From the NCBI RefSeq assembly GCF_000341245.1, contig NZ_ANAD01000061.1:20500-56809 (forward strand): 36,310 nt of DNA, in the 5' to 3' direction. The notes beneath the pieces were generated by a model, which ran no database searches, was not told the origin of the DNA, and worked only from the letters and a program-made list of their open reading frames with translations. Origin of the DNA: Nocardiopsis halophila DSM 44494. Lineage in GTDB: Bacteria > Actinomycetota > Actinomycetes > Streptosporangiales > Streptosporangiaceae. A program made the position numbers and the translations under genes. Each line of letters opens with the position of its first letter. The stretch's first letter is position 1. Shown one piece after another: positions 23,268-31,920 of the stretch.

Positions 23268-24056
23268 ATGAGAGGCCGGGACACAGGGCGGCGCCGCGCG
23301 GCCTTCTTCGACGTGGACAACACCGTCATGCGCGGCGCGTCCATCTACCACTTCGCGCGCGGCCTGGCCGCCCGCGACCTGTTCACCACACGCGACCTGC
23401 TCCGGTTCGCCTGGGGGCAGACGGTCTTCCGGGTCGGCGGCAGCGAGCGCCCCGACCACATCAACGCCGCGCGCGAGGCCGCGCTGGCCTTCGTCGCCGG
23501 CCACCGCGTGGACGACCTCGTGGAGCTGTGCGAGGAGATCTACGACGAGTCGATGTCCGGCCGCGTCTGGGAGGGCGCCCTGCGGCTGGTCCGCCGCCAC
23601 CTGGAGGCCGGGGAACGGGTGTGGCTGGTCACCGCCACCCCGGTGGAGCTGGCCGACATCATCGGCCGCCGCCTGGGCCTGGACGGCGCGCTGGGCACCG
23701 TCGCCGAGACGGTCGACGGGGTCTATACCGGGCGCCTGATCGGGGACCTGCTGCACGGCCCGGCCAAGGCCGCGGCGGTGCGCGAGCTCGCCGCCCGCGA
23801 GGAGCTGGACCTGGCGGACTGCTCGGCCTACAGCGACTCCTGCAACGACCTTCCGCTGCTGTCGGCGGTGGGCCGCCCCAACGCGGTCAACCCCGACGAC
23901 GCGCTGCGCCGGCGGGCGCTGGCCGCCGGGTGGCCGGTGCACGACTTCCGCCGGCACCGCGCCGCGCTGCGCGTGGGCGTCCCCGCCGCCGCGGCCGGCG
24001 CGCTGGCCGGGGGCCTGGCCGTGGGCGCCCTGCGCCGCACCCGGCGGCGCCCCTGA
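23268..24056 (+). CDS. HAD-superfamily IB hydrolase (SerB-like)
   Basis: A 262-residue HAD hydrolase. Motif I is FFDVDNTV with catalytic Asp15 and Asp17. Motif II is VTATP (about 122-126), the lysine of motif III lies in GPAKAAAV, and motif IV is SDSCNDLPLL. This is the HAD-IB type (family of SerB1/Rv0505c), probably acting on a small phosphate ester; phosphoserine is not proven. The C-terminus carries a hydrophobic Ala/Gly-rich segment (about 240-256), possibly a membrane tail. It is divergent from the 7-TM/ABM gene and convergent with the epimerase-like gene. Confidence 0.88.
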   Translation: MRGRDTGRRRAAFFDVDNTVMRGASIYHFARGLAARDLFTTRDLLRFAWGQTVFRVGGSERPDHINAAREAALAFVAGHRVDDLVELCEEIYDESMSGRVWEGALRLVRRHLEAGERVWLVTATPVELADIIGRRLGLDGALGTVAETVDGVYTGRLIGDLLHGPAKAAAVRELAAREELDLADCSAYSDSCNDLPLLSAVGRPNAVNPDDALRRRALAAGWPVHDFRRHRAALRVGVPAAAAGALAGGLAVGALRRTRRRP

Positions 24057-24320
24057 CCCCCGGGCGGTGTCTCAGTGACCGTCGGATATGCGGGTGGCCG
24101 CACGGTCCGCCGGCGGGGACGGCCTCGGCCATGGTCCCGGAGTCGTCGGCCGACCGCTCGTAGCCGCGGGCGGCCATGTCGATCCCGGTTGAGAGCACTC
24201 GCCGACGTCCTCCGGCGGCGCCCGGAGGACGCACGGCGCGGTTCCGGCGGAGACGCCCTGTCCTCCCACCGGCGGGCCCGGTGGTCGCCCGGCGGAGCCG
24301 AACGACTCCCCGGGCGCCGC

Positions 24321-25274
24321 TCAGGCGGCGGCCAGGAAGCTCTCGAACGCCTCCTGCGAGGAGTAGGAGGGGCTCCAGCCGATGGCGCGCTCCAGTTTGG
24401 TGGGGTCGAGCACGCGGTCGCAGCACAGCAGCCGCAGCTGCTCGGGCGAGTAGTCCAGCTCCCCCCGGCGGGAGAGGCCGCGCAGCACCTTCAGGCCGCG
24501 CTCGGGCAGGGCGAAGCGGTGCCGCCCCACGCGGCGCAGGCACTGCGAGAGCGGCAGCGATCCGGGGGCGGCGACGTTGAACACCCCGTCGGGGCCGTCC
24601 CCGCCGGGGCCGGCGAGCGCCATCCGGCGCACCGCCTCCACCCCGTCGTCCTGGTGGATGAACTGCATGCGGGGGTCGTAGCCGCGCACGGTGGGCACCA
24701 CCCGCAGCCCGAAGTACCGGGTCAGCGGGGACTCCACCGAGGGGCCGATGAAGCTGGCGAAGCGCAGCACCGCCACCGACAGGTCGGGGCGGCGCCGGCA
24801 CAGCGCGGCGGTGTGCCGCTCGACCTCGGCGGCGTCCTGGGCGTAGGCCGAGCGCGGCACCTCCCGCGCACCCGCGTCCTCGGTGCAGGGCGCGCCCGGG
24901 TGCGCCTCGCCGTAGACGGCGGCGCTGGAGCGCACCACCAGCCGCCGGACCGCGTCCGAGCGCTGGCAGGCGTCGAGCAGCTGCAGGGTGCCCAGGACGT
25001 TGCCGCCGCCGGCCGCGCCGGTACGGCGGCCGCCCGAGGGGGCCTCGGCGAAGCCCAGGTGCACCACCGTGTCGGCGCCGCTCTCGCGGACCACCTCGCC
25101 CACGCTCTGGTCGTGCAGGCGCACGGCGGCGAACTCGGCGCCGCCCAGGCTCCGCCCCGGCGGCGCCGAGTCCATGGCCACCACCCGGGACACGCCCGGG
25201 TCGGCGCTCAGGGCCTCGGCGGCCCGGGCCCCCACGTACCGGGCGGCCCCGGTGACGATCACGACGCGGCTCAT
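24321..25274 (-). CDS. NAD-dependent epimerase/dehydratase-like extended SDR protein
   Basis: A 317-residue Rossmann-fold protein. The nucleotide loop VIVTGAARYVGARA (5-18) and VVHLGFAEAP are intact. The catalytic region reads SSAAVYGEAHPG and later SAYAQDAAEVER: the YxxxK lysine is Ala, so normal epimerase catalysis is doubtful. The rest (LRFASFIGP, YDPRMQFIHQDDGVEAV) is conserved. The group corresponds to the GalE2/Rv0501-like proteins found beside bS22 (Rv0500B). GGAGG about nine bases upstream supports the ATG. Downstream the 264-base gap to the HAD gene shows nothing clear. Confidence 0.85.
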   Translation of the reverse strand: MSRVVIVTGAARYVGARAAEALSADPGVSRVVAMDSAPPGRSLGGAEFAAVRLHDQSVGEVVRESGADTVVHLGFAEAPSGGRRTGAAGGGNVLGTLQLLDACQRSDAVRRLVVRSSAAVYGEAHPGAPCTEDAGAREVPRSAYAQDAAEVERHTAALCRRRPDLSVAVLRFASFIGPSVESPLTRYFGLRVVPTVRGYDPRMQFIHQDDGVEAVRRMALAGPGGDGPDGVFNVAAPGSLPLSQCLRRVGRHRFALPERGLKVLRGLSRRGELDYSPEQLRLLCCDRVLDPTKLERAIGWSPSYSSQEAFESFLAAA

Positions 25275-25355
25275 CGAGGCACGCCTCCACAGATCGGGAT
25301 CACACTGTCCTCCGCTCCGCCGGGGCCGCGGCCCCGGCGACGGACTGCGGTGCGC

Positions 25356-25454
25356 CTACTTCTTGTTGCGGCGCGCGACGCGCGTGCGCTTGAGCAGCTT
25401 GCGGTGCTTCTTCTTGGCCATCCGCTTGCGGCGCTTCTTGATGACGGAACCCAT
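25356..25454 (-). CDS. Ribosomal protein bS22 / AURKAIP1-COX24 domain mini-protein
   Basis: A 32-residue, extremely basic protein beginning [19 protein letters not shown] and ending [13 protein letters not shown]. This is the actinobacterial bS22 (homologue of mitochondrial mS38), a small subunit protein near the decoding region first seen in mycobacterial ribosomes; NCBI names it AURKAIP1/COX24 domain-containing protein. A GAGAAGGTG segment precedes the ATG at useful spacing. It is 81 bases upstream of the epimerase-like gene, as Rv0500B is to Rv0501, from memory. TAGGCT on the minus strand about 130 bases upstream could be its -10. Confidence 0.92.
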   Translation of the reverse strand: MGSVIKKRRKRMAKKKHRKLLKRTRVARRNKK

Positions 25455-25627
25455 GCGATCACCTTCTCGCAGAAGACATCGGGACACGACGCACCCGGGA
25501 CCGCGCCGAGGGACGGCGCGCGGATCCGTCGGGAGAGTGCGGCGGCGCGCACCGCGCGACGGCGGCGGTGCCGCACCCGATCAGCCAGCCTACCCGGTCC
25601 GGTTCCGCCGCACGCACACGCGCCTGG

Positions 25628-26266
25628 TCAGGCGCCGGGGACCTGGGGCCCTTCGCCGTAGAGCCCGGCGGCGGGCTCGGTGTAGCCCACGCTCACCAGC
25701 CGCTGGTCCTCGAAGGTCAGCGATGTCACGCTGGCCAGGTTGCACTGGCGCCGGTCGGGGCGGTGCCACAACCGCCGTCGCTCGGCGGCGCGGCGGGCCG
25801 TCCAGATCGGCAGCTGGTGGCTGACGCACACGGCCTCGCGCCCCCAGGCCTCCTTGCGCACCGCCTTGATCACCGCGACCATCCGGTCGGCGATCTCCCG
25901 GTAGGACTCCCCCCAGGAGGGCCGGAAGGGGTTGTACAGGTGGCGCAGCACCGCGGGGTCGGTGCGCAGCGACCGCGCGCTGACCCGCCGCCCCTCCAGC
26001 CGGTTGCCCGACTCGATCAGCCGCGCGTCCAGGCGCACGTCCAGCCCGGTCCGCTCGGCCAGCGGCGCCGCGGTCTCCTGGGCGCGCTCCAGCGGGGAGG
26101 AGTACACCGCGGCGACGTCGCGGCCCTCGAACCACCCGGCCGCCAGATCGGCCATCCGGGAGCCGGTCGCGCTGAGGTGGAAGTCCGGCAGGCGGCCGTA
26201 GAGGATCCGGTCGGGGTTGTCCACCTCTCCGTGTCTGAGCAGGTGGACGACGGTGGTCGCGGTCAT
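25628..26266 (-). CDS. Histidine phosphatase-superfamily protein
   Basis: A 212-residue protein with the catalytic LLRHGEVDNPDRILYGRLPDFHLS (RHG at 11-13), a YSSPLERAQETA segment and the second histidine in CVSHQLPIW. This belongs to the phosphoglycerate-mutase-like phosphatases, but lacks the insertion of true dPGM, so a phosphatase role is likelier. Substrate unknown. It follows hemL on the same strand by 94 bases, the same neighbourhood as Rv0524-Rv0525. The ATG at 26266 is preferred; the ATG at 26278 is possible but sits against the purine-rich stretch. Confidence 0.88.
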   Translation of the reverse strand: MTATTVVHLLRHGEVDNPDRILYGRLPDFHLSATGSRMADLAAGWFEGRDVAAVYSSPLERAQETAAPLAERTGLDVRLDARLIESGNRLEGRRVSARSLRTDPAVLRHLYNPFRPSWGESYREIADRMVAVIKAVRKEAWGREAVCVSHQLPIWTARRAAERRRLWHRPDRRQCNLASVTSLTFEDQRLVSVGYTEPAAGLYGEGPQVPGA

Positions 26267-26360
26267 CGGGCGTCGCATTCCCTTCGGTCGGCAGGAGACG
26301 GGCGGGCGGGGCGCCGCCGTGAACAGGGTAGACGCCCCGCCCCCGGCGCACGGCCGCCGG

Positions 26361-27650
26361 TCAGGCGCGCGCCGCGGCCTCGGCGGCCCGGGGCAGCGCC
26401 GCCAGCACCCGCTCCACGGCCTCCTCGTCGTGGGCGGCGGAGAAGAACCAGGCCTCGAACGCCGCCGGGGGCAGGTGCACGCCCTGCTCCAGCATGGCGT
26501 GGAAGAACGCCGCGAAGGCGCCCAGGTCCTGGGCGCGGGCCGCATCGAAGTCGGTGACCTCGGCGTCGGTGAAGAAGACGGTGAACAGGTTGCCGCCGCG
26601 CTGCACCCGGTGCGGAACCCCGGCCTCGGTCAGCGCCCGGTCGGCGGCGTCGGCGACCTGCGCGCTCACCCGGTCGATGTGCGCATAGACCTCGTCGGTG
26701 GCGTTGCGCAGGGTGGCCAGGCCGGCCGCGGTGGCCAGCGGGTTCCCGGACAGGGTGCCCGCCTGGTAGACGGGGCCGGAGGGGGCCAGCTGCTCCATCA
26801 GGTCGGCGCGCCCGCCGAAGGCCGCGGCCGGCAGGCCGCCGCCCATGACCTTGCCGAAGGTCACCAGGTCAGGGCGGACCCCTTCGAGCCCGTACCAGCC
26901 CGAGGCCGACACCCGGAACCCGGTGAGCACCTCGTCCAGCACCAGCAGGGCGCCGTGCCGCTCGGTGATCTCGCGCAGGCGCGCGTTGAAGCCGTCGCGC
27001 GGGGGCACCACGCCCATGTTGGCCGGGCAGGCCTCGGCGATCACGCAGGCGATGTCCCCGCCCGACTCGGCGAAGACCCGCTCCACGGCCTCGGGGTCGT
27101 TGTAGGGCAGCACGATGGTGTCGGCGGCACTGGCGCCGGTCACCCCCGGCGAGTCGGGCAGGGCGAAGGTGGCCACCCCCGACCCGGCCGAGGCGAGCAG
27201 CGCGTCGACGTGCCCGTGGTAGTTGCCCGCGAACTTGACCACCTTGCTGCGGCCGGTGGCCCCGCGCGCCAGGCGGATCGCCGACATGGTGGCCTCGGTG
27301 CCGGAGTTGACCAGGCGCACCCGCTCCACGGGCGCCCGGGCGGCGATCTCCTCGGCCAGCTCCACCTCGCCCTCGCTCGGGGCGCCGAAGGAGGTGCCCT
27401 TGGCGGTGGCCTCGTTCAGCGCCTCGACCACGGCGGGGTGGGTGTGCCCGAGGAGCAGCGGCCCCCACGAGCAGATGAGGTCGACGTAGGTGTTGCCGTC
27501 GACGTCGGTCAGGTAGGGGCCCCGCCCCGAGGCCATGAAGGGCGGGGTGCCGCCCACGGCGCCGAAGGCGCGCACGGGCGAGTTCACCGCGCCGGGGACC
27601 ACGGCGCAGGCGCGTCGGAACAGCTCAGCGGATGTCTCATGTGTAGCCAC
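26361..27650 (-). CDS. hemL: Glutamate-1-semialdehyde 2,1-aminomutase
   Basis: A 429-residue PLP enzyme of aminotransferase class III that converts glutamate-1-semialdehyde to 5-aminolevulinate, the second step of the C5 heme route. PLP-lysine K267 lies in [14 protein letters not shown]. Other signatures: [12 protein letters not shown] (61-72), [16 protein letters not shown] (114-129), KFAGNYHGH and [12 protein letters not shown]. Length fits. The GTG at 27650 is used as the family N-terminus starts at SAELFRRA; the frame is open upstream. It is separate from the rex-hem operon, divergent from rraA. Confidence 0.95.
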   Translation of the reverse strand: MATHETSAELFRRACAVVPGAVNSPVRAFGAVGGTPPFMASGRGPYLTDVDGNTYVDLICSWGPLLLGHTHPAVVEALNEATAKGTSFGAPSEGEVELAEEIAARAPVERVRLVNSGTEATMSAIRLARGATGRSKVVKFAGNYHGHVDALLASAGSGVATFALPDSPGVTGASAADTIVLPYNDPEAVERVFAESGGDIACVIAEACPANMGVVPPRDGFNARLREITERHGALLVLDEVLTGFRVSASGWYGLEGVRPDLVTFGKVMGGGLPAAAFGGRADLMEQLAPSGPVYQAGTLSGNPLATAAGLATLRNATDEVYAHIDRVSAQVADAADRALTEAGVPHRVQRGGNLFTVFFTDAEVTDFDAARAQDLGAFAAFFHAMLEQGVHLPPAAFEAWFFSAAHDEEAVERVLAALPRAAEAAARA

Positions 27651-27683
27651 AGCCCCAGTGTGGCACCGGTGCACCGGTCCCGC

Positions 27684-27719
27684 GGACCGGCCCGGGGACC
27701 GGCCCGGGGACCGGCCCGC
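27684..27719. repeat. Three tandem 12-base GC repeats
   Basis: The unit GGACCGGCCCGG occurs three times in tandem (27684-27695, 27696-27707, 27708-27719, the last with one mismatch) in the hemL-rraA divergent gap. Each unit contains CCGGCC-type symmetry, so the tract may form a hairpin. Confidence 0.7.
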
Positions 27720-27865
27720 GGGCCGCACGGGCGCGCCCCGCCCGAGCGGCGCGGGCGCGGCACGGATACCTTTCTCCCGACGCCGTCCGATCGTGCGGCG
27801 GCGTCCGATTCCCGGTGCCACCGAGCTGCTGGCACGGCCGATCCACCCGAGGGAGCGAGGGGACC

Positions 27866-28354
27866 ATGACCGAGGTGTACGCCACCGCCGACCTGATCGA
27901 CGCGCACGGGGACGCCCTGCAGAGCTGCGAGACCCAGTTCCGGTCCTACGGCGGCCGCACGGCCTTCCACGGGCCCATCGCCACGATCGCGTGCCACGAG
28001 GACAACGCCCTGGTCAAGGAGCAGCTCAACCAGCCCGGCGAGGGCTGGGTGCTGGTGGTGGACGGCGGCGGGTCGCTGCGCACCGCCCTGATGGGGGACA
28101 TGATCGCCCGCGCGGCGGCCGACAACGGCTGGGCGGGCGTGGTGATCTTCGGCGCGGTGCGCGACACAGCCGAGCTGGCCGGGCTGGACCTGGGCGTCAA
28201 GGCGCTGGGCTCCAACCCGCGCAAGTCGGCCAAGACGGGGGCCGGGCGCCTGGACGTGCCGGTCGCCTTCGGCAACACCGTCTTCGCCCCGGAGGCCTGG
28301 CTCTACGCCGACGCCGACGGCATCCTCGTCGCCGAGGAGCGGGTCGAGGCCTGA
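27866..28354 (+). CDS. rraA: RraA-family protein (RNase E inhibitor-like / HMG aldolase)
   Basis: A 162-residue protein of the RraA family, trimeric alpha/beta proteins. In Escherichia coli RraA inhibits RNase E; related proteins are divalent-metal 4-hydroxy-4-methyl-2-oxoglutarate/oxaloacetate aldolases. Visible are [10 protein letters not shown] near the start, [31 protein letters not shown] and the metal/catalytic region GAVRDTAEL. Both catalytic residues of the aldolase (Arg and Asp in VRD) are kept, so an enzyme role is possible. GAGGGG just upstream supports the ATG. It is convergent with the PrimPol-like gene. Confidence 0.88.
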   Translation: MTEVYATADLIDAHGDALQSCETQFRSYGGRTAFHGPIATIACHEDNALVKEQLNQPGEGWVLVVDGGGSLRTALMGDMIARAAADNGWAGVVIFGAVRDTAELAGLDLGVKALGSNPRKSAKTGAGRLDVPVAFGNTVFAPEAWLYADADGILVAEERVEA

Positions 28355-28375
28355 GGAGCGGGCGGGGACGCGGGC

Positions 28376-28396
28376 GGCGCCCCGACGGCGGGCGCC
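28376..28396. terminator. Hairpin between rraA and the PrimPol-like gene
   Basis: GGCGCCC and GGGCGCC pair across a seven-base loop in the 80-base gap between these convergent genes. Confidence 0.5.
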
Positions 28397-28434
28397 CGGT
28401 CCGGGACCCTAGGGGGTGTTCCTTGGATCAGGCC

Positions 28435-29097
28435 CTAGACGAACTCCTCGCAGGCGTCCGCCAAGACGTCCAGGACGGCGATCGGGTCGGGCAGGCCGGG
28501 CCCCTCCTGCGGGCTGCGGATCCAGGCGGTGCGGCCGCCCCCCGGCATGAGGGAGGGCGCCGCCGGCACATAGCTGTTGCGGCAGTGCCAGCGCAGGCCG
28601 GGCGTGTCCTCCAGGGTCTCGGGCACGCAGTCCAGATGGCACGACCACCACTCGTCCTCGTCCGAGGGCGAGCGGGTGGCCACGAAGAACAGGTACCGGC
28701 GGGCGTCCACCGCCGCGACCGGCCCGGGGGCCGCCCCGGCGCGGTCCATCCGGGCCATGGCCATGACCCCCGCCTGCGCCGGGACGTCGAACACGTCGAA
28801 GACCCGCCCGGTCGGCAGGATGACGTTGGACTCGGGCTGGGCCGTCCACCAGCGGTCCACGACGGCCGCGTCGGTGGTGGCCTCCACCGCCCAGGCGGCC
28901 GAGACGGGGTGGGCCGCCGGGTCGGGGCAGCCCAGGCGGTCGCAGCCGCAGGCACGCCCGCCCATCGTCGACGGCGCCGCCCCGCGGCACACCGGCCAGC
29001 CCATCGCCGCGTAGGCCAGGGCCGCCTCCCGCATCCCGCCGTCCGGTCCGCCGCGCCGGCCGTGCCTGCGCCGCCGCCGGTTGAGTACGTCCGCCAT
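28435..29097 (-). CDS. PrimPol-like (bifunctional DNA primase/polymerase N-terminal domain) protein, probably degenerate
   Basis: A 220-residue protein resembling the stand-alone prim-pol domain proteins (PF09250-type) of actinobacteria. After a basic N-terminus it has ALAYAAMGWPVCRGA, a Cys-rich ACGCDRLGCPDPAAHP (49-64), then WWTAQPESNVILPTG, common in PrimPol domains. The usual DxD metal motif appears only as VFDVFDVPAQAG, and the following histidine motif is absent, so polymerase activity is doubtful. No helicase domain or phage genes are nearby. It follows hemB by 82 bases, so co-transcription with the heme operon is possible. Function unknown. Confidence 0.7.
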   Translation of the reverse strand: MADVLNRRRRRHGRRGGPDGGMREAALAYAAMGWPVCRGAAPSTMGGRACGCDRLGCPDPAAHPVSAAWAVEATTDAAVVDRWWTAQPESNVILPTGRVFDVFDVPAQAGVMAMARMDRAGAAPGPVAAVDARRYLFFVATRSPSDEDEWWSCHLDCVPETLEDTPGLRWHCRNSYVPAAPSLMPGGGRTAWIRSPQEGPGLPDPIAVLDVLADACEEFV

Positions 29098-29179
29098 CGC
29101 TCGGCCTCCCCGCTCGTCGTCTCCTGCCGGAGCGGGGTGCTCGCCTGGTGCCCCGTCCCGGTCCCGTCCCGGCCCCGGG

Positions 29180-30163
29180 TCACCTCAGCATTCGCGCGGC
29201 CTCCGTCGCCCAGTAGGTGAGGATCTGCGCGGCCCCCGCCCTGCGGAGGCCGGTCAGCGTCTCCAGCACCGCGCGGTCGCGGTCCAGCCACCCCTTCTCG
29301 GCCGCGGCCTCCACCATGGCGTACTCGCCGGAGACCTGGTAGGCCGAGACGGGCACCAGACACTCCCGGGCCACCTTCGCGATGATGTCCAGGTAGGCCA
29401 GGCCCGGTTTGACCATCACCATGTCGGCGCCCTCGGCCACGTCCAGCGCCACCTCGCGCAGGGCCTCGTCGGCGTTGGCCGGGTCCTGCTGGTAGCCGGA
29501 GCGGTCGCCGAACCGCGGCGCCCCCTCGGCCGCGTCGCGGAAGGGGCCGTAGAACGCCGAGGAGTACTTGGCCGCGTAGGCCAGGATCGGCACCTGGGTG
29601 TAGCCGGCGCCGTCCAGGGCCGCGCGGATCGCCGCCACCTGGCCGTCCATCATCCCGCTGGGGGCCACCACCTGCACCCCGGCCGCGGCCTGGGCGACCG
29701 CGATGGAGGCGTAGCGCTCCAGGGTGGCGTCGTTGTCCACCTCGCCGGTGGGGGTGAGCAGCCCGCAGTGCCCGTGCGCGGTGTACTCGTCCAGGCACAG
29801 GTCGGCCATCACCACCAGGGCGTCGCCCACGTCGGAGTCCAGGTCGCGCAGGGTGCGCTGGACCACGCCGCCGGGGTCGTCGGCGGCCGAGCCGCGCTCG
29901 TCCTTGTACTGCGGGATGCCGAACACCATCAGCCCGCCCACGCCGGCCTCCGCGGCCTCCTGGGCGGCCTTGCGCACGCTGTCCCGGGTGTGCTGGACCA
30001 CCCCGGGCATCGACACGACCGGGTTGGGCTCGTCGATGCCCTCCTTGACGAACACCGGAAGGATGAGCTCCTCCGGGCGCGGCCGGGTCTGGGCCACCAG
30101 CCGGCGCAGCGCCGGGGTGCGGCGCAGCCGGCGCGGTCGGGCGGCGGGAAAGCGGGCGTTCAT
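29180..30163 (-). CDS. hemB: Delta-aminolevulinic acid dehydratase (porphobilinogen synthase)
   Basis: A 327-residue enzyme that condenses two 5-aminolevulinates to porphobilinogen. Schiff-base lysines are K199 (AYAAKYSSAFYGPFRDA) and K252 (VMVKPGLAYLD). The metal motif is DLCLDEYTAHGHCG (121-134), carrying two Cys (123, 133) and Asp125, between the three-Cys zinc type and the Asp/Ala magnesium type. The ATG at 30163 has GAGGGGG nine bases upstream and begins MNARFPAARPRRLR as in homologues. Fourth heme gene of the rex-led cluster, 55 bases after the cobA/hemD fusion. Confidence 0.96.
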   Translation of the reverse strand: MNARFPAARPRRLRRTPALRRLVAQTRPRPEELILPVFVKEGIDEPNPVVSMPGVVQHTRDSVRKAAQEAAEAGVGGLMVFGIPQYKDERGSAADDPGGVVQRTLRDLDSDVGDALVVMADLCLDEYTAHGHCGLLTPTGEVDNDATLERYASIAVAQAAAGVQVVAPSGMMDGQVAAIRAALDGAGYTQVPILAYAAKYSSAFYGPFRDAAEGAPRFGDRSGYQQDPANADEALREVALDVAEGADMVMVKPGLAYLDIIAKVARECLVPVSAYQVSGEYAMVEAAAEKGWLDRDRAVLETLTGLRRAGAAQILTYWATEAARMLR

Positions 30164-30218
30164 CGGCGTGGTCCCCCTCGGCGGGCGGTGCTGCGGCGGT
30201 GCGGACCGGTCACACGGA

Positions 30219-31898
30219 TCACAGGGTCTTGCGGCGGCGGCCGCGCCGCTTCTGGCTCGGTTTGAGCGCCGGCTTGCCGGCCTCCCGCGCCTCGGTCCGC
30301 TGCCTGGAACCGTACTCCGAAAGCGCGGCCGCCAGGGCCGAAACCGACGTGGTCGGCGCCACAACGTCCACGCGCAGGCCGTACTCCTCGGCGGTCTTGG
30401 CGGTCTCCGGGCCGATCACCGCGATCACCGTGGTGTTGTGCGGCTTGCCGGCGATGCCCACCAGGTTGCGCACCGTGGAGGAGGAGGTGAACAGCACCGC
30501 GTCGAACGCGCCGCCCTTGATCGCCTCGCGCACCGGGGCGGGCGGCGGGGCGGCCCGCACGGTGCGGTAGGCGGTCACGTCGTCCACCTCCCAGCCCAGG
30601 TCGGCCAGGCCGGCCGAGAGGGTCTCGGTGGCGATGTCGGCGCGCGGCAGCAGCACCCGCTCGATCGGGTCCAGCTCGGCGTCGTAGGGCGGCCAGACCT
30701 CCACCAGGCCGGCGCCGGACTGGCGGTCCGGCGGCGGGGCCAGGTCGGGCTGGATGCCGAACTCACGCAGCCGGGCGGCGGTCTGCTCGCCCACGGCGGC
30801 CACCTTGACCCCGGCGAACGCCCGCGCGTCCAGCCCGTACTCCTCGAACTTCTCGCGCACCGCGCGCACCGCGTTGACCGAGGTGAAGGCGACCCACTGG
30901 TAGCGGCCGGTGACCAGGCCGCGCACGGCCCGCTCCATCTGCTGCGGGGTGCGCGGGGGCTCCACCGAGATGGTGGGCACCTCCTCGGGCACCGCGCCGT
31001 AGCCGCGCAGCTGCTCCGACAGGCTCGCCGCCTGCTCCTTGGTGCGCGGCACCAGCACCCGCCAGCCGAACAGCGGGCGGGTCTCGTACCAGGACAGCTC
31101 GGGCTGGCGGGCCACGCCGGGCCCCATCATGAACAGCGCCGGAGCGGTGGCGTGGTGGCCCTTGGCGTCGAACGACTTCAGGTCGGCGACCAGCCGGGAC
31201 AGGGTGGAGACCACGGTGGTCTGCTCGGTGGTGCCGCCCATCCGGGTGACCGCCACCGGGGTGGAGCCGGGGTGGCCGCCGGCGACCAGGGTCTTGCACA
31301 GCCGGTCGAACCCGGGGCCGGCGGAGCGGTCGGACTCGGGGGCGTCGGGGAACATCACGGCCAGCGACACGTCGGAGCGCCCGGCCAGCTCGGAGGCGAC
31401 GCGCTCCCAGTCCACCGAGGCGTCCTTGCCGTTGACCACCCGCACCTCGCCGGTGCCGCGCGGCATCATCGGGACACCGGCGAAGGCGGGGACCGCGGTG
31501 ACCGAGGAGAGCCCGGGCACCAGCTCGAACTCCACCCCGGCCGCCCGGCAGGCCTCGGCCAGCCCGTCGGCGCGGCAGCCGAACACCGGGTCGCCGCTGT
31601 AGAGCCGCACCACCCGGGCGCCCTGCCCGGCCCGGCGCACGGCCTCCTCGTCGGCGTCGCCGCCGCACTCCTCGGCGGGGACGAACTCCACGTCCTCGCG
31701 GCAGTGGGCGAGCAGCGCCTCGCGGTGCTTGGCCAGCTCCGGCCCCGGCTCGCGCAGCCCGAACACCACGTCGGCCTCGGCGAGCACCTGGGCCCCGCGC
31801 AGCGTGAGCAGCCCCGCGTCCCCGGGGCCCGCGCCCACGGCGGCCACCGGCCCGGGGGCGGCGGCGCTCGCGTCGGTCTGCGGCTCAGGCGGATTCAT
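30219..31898 (-). CDS. Bifunctional uroporphyrinogen-III C-methyltransferase / uroporphyrinogen-III synthase
   Basis: A 559-residue fusion. Residues about 17-270 form a tetrapyrrole methylase (CobA/SUMT) domain: VGAGPGDAGLLTLRGAQVLAEAD, LYSGDPVFG and VPGLSSVTAVPAFAGVP. Residues about 275-535 form uroporphyrinogen-III synthase (HemD), from GWRVLVPRTKEQA to AVIGPETAKTAEEYGL. HemD closes hydroxymethylbilane to uroporphyrinogen III, and CobA methylates it toward siroheme and cobalamin. This fusion is common in actinobacteria. The tail is very basic (KPSQKRRGRRRKTL). The ATG at 31898 has GAGGAG ten bases upstream; a GTG at 31907 lies too close to it. It follows hemC by 22 bases. Confidence 0.93.
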   Translation of the reverse strand: MNPPEPQTDASAAAPGPVAAVGAGPGDAGLLTLRGAQVLAEADVVFGLREPGPELAKHREALLAHCREDVEFVPAEECGGDADEEAVRRAGQGARVVRLYSGDPVFGCRADGLAEACRAAGVEFELVPGLSSVTAVPAFAGVPMMPRGTGEVRVVNGKDASVDWERVASELAGRSDVSLAVMFPDAPESDRSAGPGFDRLCKTLVAGGHPGSTPVAVTRMGGTTEQTTVVSTLSRLVADLKSFDAKGHHATAPALFMMGPGVARQPELSWYETRPLFGWRVLVPRTKEQAASLSEQLRGYGAVPEEVPTISVEPPRTPQQMERAVRGLVTGRYQWVAFTSVNAVRAVREKFEEYGLDARAFAGVKVAAVGEQTAARLREFGIQPDLAPPPDRQSGAGLVEVWPPYDAELDPIERVLLPRADIATETLSAGLADLGWEVDDVTAYRTVRAAPPPAPVREAIKGGAFDAVLFTSSSTVRNLVGIAGKPHNTTVIAVIGPETAKTAEEYGLRVDVVAPTTSVSALAAALSEYGSRQRTEAREAGKPALKPSQKRRGRRRKTL

Positions 31899-31920
31899 CG
31901 TGCGCACGCTCCTCGTGGTC

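Noticed and set aside
26217-27869. 550-codon plus-strand ORF opposite hemL
   Set aside because: Antisense shadow; no domain is recognisable and hemL is certain.
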